From Sphingopyxis sp. TUF1 (lineage in GTDB: Bacteria; Pseudomonadota; Alphaproteobacteria; Sphingomonadales; Sphingomonadaceae): 64,000 nucleotides of DNA. The notes below the pieces were generated by a model that was not told the origin of the DNA, did not search any database, and saw only the letters and a program-made list of their open reading frames with translations. Below are positions 58,614 to 64,000 of the stretch, one piece after another (positions within the stretch are counted from its first letter, which is position 1; each line of letters opens with the position of its first letter). Location: NCBI RefSeq assembly GCF_036687315.1, contig NZ_CP144683.1, positions 1-64,000 of the forward strand. The letters are read 5' to 3'. The position numbers were made by a program, and so were the translations under genes.

Positions 58614-58835
58614 TCAAATGATGCCGGCGCCCAGCATCAGGCGGATAACGCCGATGATGACGACGACGATATTGAGGTTCCGTCCGCTCGTTTTGTCCGA
58701 CATCGCCCCAAGCGCCAGTCCAACCACGGCGAATGGAACGATCAACCAGTTCGCCCAGCCAAGCAGCGGAATGAAGGCGAAAACCGCCAGAACCAGAGCG
58801 ACTGCGCCAATGACGAGCGAAGCGATATTGAGCAT
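58614..58835 (-). CDS. Small DUF-type membrane protein
   Basis: 73 residues from ATG at 58835. Three hydrophobic segments (IASLVIGAVALVLAVFAFI, LIVPFAVVGLALGAM and LNIVVVIIGVIRLMLGAGII), the last after a charged SDKTSGRN loop. 19 bases before rarD in the same direction, so co-transcribed. Function unknown. Confidence 0.8.
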   Translation of the reverse strand: MLNIASLVIGAVALVLAVFAFIPLLGWANWLIVPFAVVGLALGAMSDKTSGRNLNIVVVIIGVIRLMLGAGII

Positions 58836-59018
58836 GGCGCAGGTTCTCGCACGCCGACACCGATGCCGCAAGAGCCTTTCGGCTCGTCGATGCCCGCACT
58901 CGGTTCATCTTGTTGCCGAAGGTTAATGCAACGGGATTTGGAGCTTGCTCGTTTTCCTTTCCGAAGCGCCCGACCTCGCCCGGCGGGGCGGAGGCGCCGA
59001 ACCAGGAAAGGATTTATT

Positions 59019-59408
59019 ATGCGTATTCTGAGCAAAGGCTTGATGGGCGCTTTCGTCGCCGCCAGCGTCCTTGGCACCACGCCCGTTCATGCCGGCATAT
59101 CGACGCCTGCCAAGGCGCCGGGCTATCATCAGCTCGAACAGGCGTCTTCGTTTCATCGTAGCAAGAAGCATCACCGTCATGATGAGCGGCTCGCTGCAAA
59201 CTCGCGCGTCTGGCGCGGCGATGATGGCCGTTATTATTGCAAGAAGGATAACGGCACGACCGGCCTTTTGATCGGCGGCGCGGTTGGTGGCTTGGCAGGC
59301 CACGAAATCGCCGGGAACGGCGACAAGCTGCTCGGCACCGTGCTCGGCGCGGCGGGCGGCGCCCTGCTCGGCCGCGAGATCGACCGCGACAAATATCGCT
59401 GCCGCTAA
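59019..59408 (+). CDS. Glycine-zipper 2TM-domain protein
   Basis: 129 residues from ATG at 59019 with AGGAAAGG five bases before. Signal peptide MRILSKGLMGAFVAASVLGTTPVHA; a His/Lys-rich segment (SKKHHRHDE); a YYCKKDNGTTGLLIGGAVGGL glycine-zipper (about 80-120) typical of outer-membrane or envelope proteins. Function unknown. Confidence 0.85.
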   Translation: MRILSKGLMGAFVAASVLGTTPVHAGISTPAKAPGYHQLEQASSFHRSKKHHRHDERLAANSRVWRGDDGRYYCKKDNGTTGLLIGGAVGGLAGHEIAGNGDKLLGTVLGAAGGALLGREIDRDKYRCR

Positions 59409-59428
59409 ACAGAAACCGTCTCGCGTGC

Positions 59429-59503
59429 GGGTTCGAGACCCCTCCACCCGCACACGCTGATGGCGAGGGCACCGGTTAGCGCCGGTGCCCTCAAGCGTGT
59501 GCT
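59429..59503. repeat. Two adjacent strong hairpins
   Basis: First: GTGCGGGT / ACCCGCAC with a 13-base centre (about 59429-59458). Second: GAGGGCACCGG-TTAGCG-CCGGTGCCCTC (about 59465-59493) flanked by an outer CACACGCT / AGCGTGTG pair. No T run. Perhaps a terminator-like or processing structure after the zipper gene. Confidence 0.6.
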
Positions 59504-59567
59504 TGGCTTGCCCATCGGCCGCTCTTGCCGCAGAAGCGTCGTTCAATTCTGTCGGAAAGAGAAGTTC

Positions 59568-60119
59568 ATGTTGAACGGCCCCCTGCTCGTGACCGAGCGC
59601 CTGATCCTCCGCCCGCCCGCGGCGGAGGATTTTGACGCCTTTGCAGCGATGTGCAGCGAGGAAGAAACGATGCGCTTCATCGGCGGCGCCTGTCCGAGTT
59701 CGGCGGCGTGGCGACAATGGTGTACGCTGGCGGGGGCCTGGCACATCCGCGGCTTTTCGATGTTTTCCGTTATCGAACGCGAAAGCGGCGAATGGGTCGG
59801 CCGCCTTGGCCCGTGGGAGCCCGACGGATGGCCTGCTCCGGAAATCGGTTATGGCGTGAGCGCCAGATTTGCGGGCAAAGGCTACGCCTTTGAAGGATGC
59901 GTCGCCGCGTGCGACTTCGCGGTCGAGTTTTTGAAATGGCCTGAGCTCATGCACAGCATCGATCCTGCCAACACGCGCTCGCAGGCGCTGGCAAAGCGGC
60001 TGGGCGCGACGAACAGTGGCCCGACCCGCCTTCCCCCCCCCTTTGAAAATGCGCCCGTCGAGGCGTGGACGCAGAGCGCCGACGCCTGGCGCGTCAAGCG
60101 CAAGCAATTCCGCCCGTAA
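59568..60119 (+). CDS. GNAT-family acetyltransferase (RimJ/RimL-like)
   Basis: 183 residues. Starts LLVTERLILRPPAAEDFDAFAAMCS, the RimJ-like opening; the acetyl-CoA motif region is EIGYGVSARFAGKGYAFEGCVAACDFA. Such enzymes acetylate N-termini or small molecules; substrate not evident. ATG at 59568, with AAAGAGAAG before it. Confidence 0.88.
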   Translation: MLNGPLLVTERLILRPPAAEDFDAFAAMCSEEETMRFIGGACPSSAAWRQWCTLAGAWHIRGFSMFSVIERESGEWVGRLGPWEPDGWPAPEIGYGVSARFAGKGYAFEGCVAACDFAVEFLKWPELMHSIDPANTRSQALAKRLGATNSGPTRLPPPFENAPVEAWTQSADAWRVKRKQFRP

Positions 60120-60283
60120 CGATTATCGTTTGGTAAAAACCCCGCGCGGCATCCGCTGCAGCCCAAAGCGTCTCGGTCCGAGACAGTTTTTGGCTAACAA
60201 AGCCTTACCCGTTAACGCATTTTCTTTGCGCCTTTTTAACCAGGATCGGGCAATCCGGGCGAAAGATTAAGGGAGTGTTAGCG

Positions 60284-61033
60284 ATGATGTTGCGCGGAAA
60301 ATGGCTGGTCACCGGTCTGCTGATGGCGGCCATACCGCTCGCCGGGTGTCGCGACCAGCCCGAGGCCAAGTCCGACCTGGCGCCTATCGACGACGAGCTC
60401 GCGAGCGGCGATCCCGCGATCAAGGGCGCGCTCGAAGACAAGATCATGGTCGATCCGAAGTTAACGGGCCAGGCCAACCGCAACGCTGCGGGCCCCGGCA
60501 ACCGCCCCGTCGATGGCGGCGTCCCCGGACTTGCGGGTGGCAAGGCAGCGACCGCCGCCGAAGCCGCCGCGGCGCTCAAGGCAGGGAAGCTGCTCGCGGC
60601 GCCGAAGGCGCTCCCGCTCGAGGCCGGCTGCGACGGATGCGAGGCACCGGCGCGCCCGGTCACCATCGGCGCTCTCGCGCGCGACCAGCAAAAGGGCGGC
60701 TGCGATGCGAAGCTGACCTATGGCAACGGTTGGGCGAACCGCCTGCCCGCGGCGTTCAAACTCTATCCGCGCGCGACGCTGCGCGAGGCGGCGGGTGTGG
60801 ACGGCGGCAAATGCAATCTTCGCGTCGTCAATTTCCAGACCGCTGCGTCGATGCAGGCGGTCCTCGATTATTATCACACCATGGCGATCCGCGCGGGCTA
60901 TACGAGTGACCACCGCGTCAACGGCAATGAACATATGCTCGGTGGCACCAAGGGCGATCTTGCCTATGTTCTGATGCTGCGCCGCGACGGCGGCATGACC
61001 GACGTCGATCTGGTCGCATCCGGCGGCAAATAG
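60284..61033 (+). CDS. Hypothetical lipoprotein
   Basis: 249 residues from the ATG pair at 60284/60287 with GGGAG eight bases upstream. Lipoprotein signal with lipobox LAGC (cleavage before Cys about 22). A long Ala/Gly-rich region (about 60-110), then a domain with CDGCE and CDAKLTYGNGWANRLPAAF and a compact C-terminal fold ending MTDVDLVASGGK. No family recognised. Possibly outer membrane. A strong terminator follows. Confidence 0.8.
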   Translation: MMLRGKWLVTGLLMAAIPLAGCRDQPEAKSDLAPIDDELASGDPAIKGALEDKIMVDPKLTGQANRNAAGPGNRPVDGGVPGLAGGKAATAAEAAAALKAGKLLAAPKALPLEAGCDGCEAPARPVTIGALARDQQKGGCDAKLTYGNGWANRLPAAFKLYPRATLREAAGVDGGKCNLRVVNFQTAASMQAVLDYYHTMAIRAGYTSDHRVNGNEHMLGGTKGDLAYVLMLRRDGGMTDVDLVASGGK

Positions 61034-61047
61034 CTAGATCGAAACGC

Positions 61048-61082
61048 AAAAGGCCCCGGGGAGCGATCCCCGGGGCCTTTTT
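61048..61082 (+). terminator. Strong rho-independent terminator
   Basis: AAAGGCCCCGGGG / CCCCGGGGCCTTT, a 13-bp stem with an AGCGAT loop, followed by TTTTT. It ends the lipoprotein transcript; it also lies 18 bases before the convergent csbD-like stop. Confidence 0.95.
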
Positions 61083-61103
61083 CATGCGTAAGCTGAGGTG
61101 GCG

Positions 61104-61286
61104 TCAGACCTTGTCGCCAAGCGCGCCCTTGACCTCACCTTTCAGATTCTGGGCTTCGCCCTTGCGTTCCTGCGCTTCGCCTTCGGCGCGCAGGCGTTCA
61201 TTGTCGGTCGCCTTGCCGATGGCCTGCTTGGTGTTGCCGGCGGCTTCGTTGGCGAGGCCTTTGGCTTTGTCGGTCAGTTCACCCAT
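61104..61286 (-). CDS. CsbD-family small stress protein
   Basis: 60 residues. Starts MGELTDKAKGLANEAAGNTKQAIG and has the repeated K-G-x-x-Q-x-x-K-G motif of the CsbD family (general-stress proteins of unknown function). A good ribosome site (AAGGAG on the minus strand, TTCTCCTTG plus) precedes it. Highly charged, cytosolic. Confidence 0.93.
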   Translation of the reverse strand: MGELTDKAKGLANEAAGNTKQAIGKATDNERLRAEGEAQERKGEAQNLKGEVKGALGDKV

Positions 61287-61437
61287 GGAATTTCTCCTTG
61301 TTCAAGGGACAGAGGCCGTGCGACCTCATGTCCCGACAACGAGCGACCTACCCATTATGTTGCGATTTTTGCGACTAACCGCTTGTCGTGAAATAGTTTT
61401 TTGTCGGGAACGTTGGCGGATGGCGACGCGTTTTATG

Positions 61438-62211
61438 TCAGATAAGGCCCGCCAGAGGGCTCGACGGGTCGGCATAGCGGCGCTGACCCATCCGCCCCGA
61501 CAGATAGGCATCGCGGCCCGCCTCAACCGCCAGCTTCATCGCGCGCGCCATACGCACGGGGTCTTTTGCCTCGGCAATCGCCGTGTTCATCAACACCCCG
61601 TCGCAGCCGAGCTCCATCGCCACCGCGGCGTCGCTCGCGGTGCCGACGCCCGCGTCGACCAGCACCGGCACCGACGCGCCCTCGACGATCAGGCGGATCG
61701 TCACGCGGTTCTGGATGCCCAGCCCCGACCCGATCGGCGCGCCCAGCGGCATGATCGCGACAGCACCCGCATCCTCCAGCTGCTTCGCCGCGATCGGGTC
61801 ATCGACGCAATAGACCATCGGCAGGAAGCCTTCCTTGGCGAGGGCTTCGGTCGCCTCCAGCGTCTCGCGCATGTTAGGGTAAAGCGTTTTTGCCTCGCCC
61901 AGCACCTCGAGCTTCACCAGATCCCAACCGCCCGCCTCGCGCGCCAGCCGCAGCGTGCGGATCGCGTCGTCGGCGTTGAAGCAGCCCGCAGTGTTGGGCA
62001 GGTAGGTGATCTTCTTCGGATCGATATAATCGGTCAGCATCGGCGCGGAGGGGTCCGACACATTGACGCGGCGCACCGCGACGGTGACGATCTCGGCCCC
62101 CGACGCCGCGACCGCAGCGGCATTCTGTTCGAAATCCTTATATTTGCCGGTGCCGACAATCAGGCGTGACGCAAATGTCCGCCCCGCAACGCTCCAAGTG
62201 TCGGTCAACAA
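61438..62211 (-). CDS. thiG: Thiazole synthase
   Basis: 257 residues from a TTG at 62211 or 62208. Schiff-base Lys in [16 protein letters not shown]; phosphate-binding [12 protein letters not shown] and [20 protein letters not shown]. It builds the thiazole phosphate of thiamine from DXP, dehydroglycine and ThiS thiocarboxylate. Its start overlaps the thiS stop (TTGTTGA). Confidence 0.95.
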   Translation of the reverse strand: MLTDTWSVAGRTFASRLIVGTGKYKDFEQNAAAVAASGAEIVTVAVRRVNVSDPSAPMLTDYIDPKKITYLPNTAGCFNADDAIRTLRLAREAGGWDLVKLEVLGEAKTLYPNMRETLEATEALAKEGFLPMVYCVDDPIAAKQLEDAGAVAIMPLGAPIGSGLGIQNRVTIRLIVEGASVPVLVDAGVGTASDAAVAMELGCDGVLMNTAIAEAKDPVRMARAMKLAVEAGRDAYLSGRMGQRRYADPSSPLAGLI

Positions 62212-62408
62212 CCGCCTCCCACAAAATGAACAATCTCCAGCGCATCGCCCTCGGCGAGCGCGACGTCGGCAAGCGTCGAGCGCGGCACGATCGCGCGGTT
62301 GCGCTCGACCGCAACCTTCTTCACATCGAGCCCCAGCGACGCGACGAGATCGGCGATGCTGCCCTCGCGCACCTGCCGCGCTTCGCCGTTAAGAATGACC
62401 GAAATCAC
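62205..62408 (-). CDS. thiS: Sulfur carrier protein ThiS with an extra C-terminal Cys
   Basis: 67 residues from a GTG start at 62408 ([22 protein letters not shown]). The ubiquitin-like core and the VHFVGGG tail are typical, but one more residue, Cys, follows the final glycine before the TGA. ThiS needs a C-terminal Gly-Gly for adenylation by ThiF, so this Cys would have to be removed. Overlaps thiG. Confidence 0.9.
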   Translation of the reverse strand: MISVILNGEARQVREGSIADLVASLGLDVKKVAVERNRAIVPRSTLADVALAEGDALEIVHFVGGGC

Positions 62409-62489
62409 GTCGGTGTCCGCCTTACTTTGCCTTTTGCCGAGCAGCCCATATAGGGGGAGCGCGCATCGTAGCAACCGAAAGCCAAGCCT

Positions 62490-62930
62490 TTGCCCGACCT
62501 TCCTACCGTCTTCGTCCTATCCGGACCCAATCTCAATCTGCTCGGCACGCGCGAGCCCGAAATCTATGGCACCGACACGCTGAACGACATCCATGCGCGG
62601 TTGGAGACGCAGGCAGCGGAACTGGGGCTGCGGCTCGAATGCCGCCAGACGAACCACGAGGGCGTGCTGATCGACTGGCTGCACGAGGCCTATATCGCGG
62701 GCGCCAAGGCGGTGCTGCTGAACGCAGGCGGCTACACACACACCTCGATCGCGATTCACGATGCGATCAAGTCGATCAAGGTGCCGGTGATCGAGGTTCA
62801 TCTGTCCGACCCGATGCAGCGCGAGGCATTCCGGCACGTCAGCTATGTCGGCATGGCGGCGGTCGCCCATTTTGCCGGGCATGGTGCCAACAGCTATACG
62901 CTGGCGCTGGACGCCGCCGCCCGTCTCTGA
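62490..62930 (+). CDS. aroQ: 3-dehydroquinate dehydratase, type II
   Basis: 146 residues from a TTG start at 62490. [51 protein letters not shown] and [21 protein letters not shown] are all the type II hallmarks, including the catalytic Tyr and His. Third step of the shikimate pathway. The aroQ-accB-accC order is usual in alphaproteobacteria. Confidence 0.96.
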   Translation: MPDLPTVFVLSGPNLNLLGTREPEIYGTDTLNDIHARLETQAAELGLRLECRQTNHEGVLIDWLHEAYIAGAKAVLLNAGGYTHTSIAIHDAIKSIKVPVIEVHLSDPMQREAFRHVSYVGMAAVAHFAGHGANSYTLALDAAARL

Positions 62931-62998
62931 CAATAGGGCGCATCAAAAAACGGGGTCAGGCGCCCGGATCGCGGCGCCGTAACAACAGGAATATTCTC

Positions 62999-63484
62999 AT
63001 GGCTGACCATAAAGACCATGGCATCAACATCGATCCGGCGTTCGTGCGCGCGCTTGCCGAGCTGCTCGACGACACGCAGCTTTCGGAAATCGAGGTCGAG
63101 GACGGCGATCGCAAGGTGCGCGTCGCGCGCACGCTGACCGCGGCCGCGCCCGTCACCTACGCACCGCCGCCGGCCGCGGCCGCCCCCGCTGCCACCCCGG
63201 CCGCTCCGGCTGCCGCGCCCGCAGCGGCTGCGCCCGTCGCCGACAGCTTTGCGGACGCCGTAAAGTCGCCGATGGTCGGCACCGTCTATCTGGCGCCCGA
63301 ACCCGGCGCGCCGAATTTCGCCGCGATCGGCTCTGCCGTGAAGGCCGGCGACACGATCCTGATTATCGAGGCGATGAAGGTGATGAACCCGATCGTCGCG
63401 CCGGCAGCGGGTACGCTGACCGCTGTGCATGTCGAAAACAGCCAGCCGGTCGAGTTCGACCAGCCGCTGTTTACCCTGGCCTGA
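62999..63484 (+). CDS. accB: Acetyl-CoA carboxylase biotin carboxyl carrier protein
   Basis: 161 residues from ATG at 62999. N-terminal head, a long Ala/Pro linker (about 45-80), and the biotinyl domain with the modified Lys in EAMKVMNPI. It carries carboxybiotin between AccC and the transferase. Confidence 0.97.
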   Translation: MADHKDHGINIDPAFVRALAELLDDTQLSEIEVEDGDRKVRVARTLTAAAPVTYAPPPAAAAPAATPAAPAAAPAAAAPVADSFADAVKSPMVGTVYLAPEPGAPNFAAIGSAVKAGDTILIIEAMKVMNPIVAPAAGTLTAVHVENSQPVEFDQPLFTLA

Positions 63485-63492
63485 GTGCGTCG

Positions 63493-64000
63493 ATGACGAT
63501 CGAAAAGCTCCTGATCGCCAACCGCGGCGAGATCGCGCTGCGCATCCACCGCGCGTGCCATGAAATGGGCATCAAGACCGTCGCGGTCCATTCGACCGCC
63601 GACACCGATGCGATGCACGTTCGCCTTGCCGACGAAGCCGTCTGCATCGGCCCGCCCGCAGCGAAGGACAGCTATCTCAACATCCCCGCAATCATCTCGG
63701 CCGCCGAGATAACCGGCGCCGACGCGATCCATCCGGGCTATGGTTTCCTGTCCGAAAACGAGCGTTTCGCCGAGATCATCGAAGCGCATGACATGGTCTT
63801 CGTCGGCCCGAAACCCGAGCATATCCGGACGATGGGCGACAAGGTCGAGGCAAAGCGCACCGCGGTCGCGCTGGGTCTTCCTGTCGTTCCCGGCTCGCCC
63901 GGCGCGGTGACGTTCGGCGAAGAGACCAAACGGCTCGCGAGGGAAATCGGCTATCCGGTGCTCATCAAGGCGGCGTCGGGCGGCGGAGGGCGCGGCATGA
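63493..64000 (+). CDS. accC: Acetyl-CoA carboxylase biotin carboxylase subunit, 5' part
   Basis: The reading frame from ATG at 63493 continues past the window edge, so only about 169 of an expected 450 residues are visible. Starts [47 protein letters not shown] and the ATP-grasp loop GGGGRGM follow. It carboxylates biotin on AccB using bicarbonate and ATP. Eight bases after accB. Confidence 0.97.
   Translation, partial: MTIEKLLIANRGEIALRIHRACHEMGIKTVAVHSTADTDAMHVRLADEAVCIGPPAAKDSYLNIPAIISAAEITGADAIHPGYGFLSENERFAEIIEAHDMVFVGPKPEHIRTMGDKVEAKRTAVALGLPVVPGSPGAVTFGEETKRLAREIGYPVLIKAASGGGGRGM

Noticed and set aside
59429..59458. Resemblance of GGGTTCGAGACCC to a tRNA T-arm
   Set aside because: No acceptor, D-arm or anticodon arm can be drawn around it; it is explained better as one side of a simple hairpin.
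62409..62489. Possible TPP riboswitch before thiS
   Set aside because: Only about 80 bases separate thiS from aroQ, and none of the conserved THI-box segments (CUGAGA or ACCUGAUCUGG) is present.

Overview
This 64 kb window is a gene-dense, GC-rich chromosomal segment of an alphaproteobacterium. The order is most like Sphingomonadales, and a Sphingopyxis-like organism is my best guess. That rests on the aa3 oxidase/SURF1/thrC cluster, the rpmF-plsX-fabH-ihfA-merR cluster, the pyrE-pdxJ-acpS-lepB order, codon bias and the short extragenic palindromes; it is inference, not a database result. There are no phage, transposase, integrase, CRISPR or secretion-system genes. Almost everything is core housekeeping.

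Layout. 0-8.5 kb: an RcnB-like repeat protein, an acyltransferase/DUF1295/hypothetical operon, an M20 peptidase, ferredoxin-NADP reductase with an unusual leader, and a PepSY/response regulator/histidine kinase operon. 8.5-14.5 kb: tRNA-Val(CAC), HU, Lon, YbaB-DnaX, SRP RNA, then ferredoxin and cysteine desulfurase. 15.7-20 kb: an alpha/beta hydrolase, a 54-residue membrane protein, and the tightly packed rpiB-glyA-small protein-nrdR-trmJ operon. 20-24.9 kb: chorismate mutase, rpsD, an M28 lipoprotein peptidase, and the aguA/aguB pair (agmatine to putrescine). 25-28.6 kb: PilZ and GGDEF genes facing away from each other, and a FucP-type sugar transporter. 28.8-37.6 kb: one long minus-strand run ctaC-ctaD-ctaB-small-ctaG-ctaE-DUF983-SURF1-thrC-methyltransferase. 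37.8-46.6 kb: pyrE-pdxJ, acpS-lepB-AI-2E transporter, FKBP, amidohydrolase, DinG-type helicase. 46.6-50 kb: a SixA-like phosphatase and two small regulator/enzyme modules (MerR plus carboxymuconolactone-decarboxylase-like protein; TetR plus quinone reductase). 49.4-52.5 kb: merR-ihfA-fabH-plsX-rpmF. 52.8-64 kb: MAPEG, MBL hydrolase, YdeI-like, retropepsin, YgfZ, pyrC, rarD, small envelope proteins, thiS-thiG, aroQ, accB and the start of accC.

Neighbouring genes are very often coupled by ATGA or TTGA stop/start overlaps. Intergenic gaps carry at least three families of long palindromes, some of which sit directly against start codons.

The most notable irregularities are single-base frame breaks in chorismate mutase and (twice) in the M28 peptidase, all in short G or C runs, and a frame break at codon 12 of lon. 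They look more like sequencing or assembly indels than decay, but need read-level checking. I found no convincing novel multi-gene system. The best candidates for new biology are small: a 50-codon leader ORF overlapping fpr behind a Fur-like box, a perfect 19-bp dyad between the two cyclic-di-GMP genes, and a ThiS that carries a cysteine after its Gly-Gly tail.
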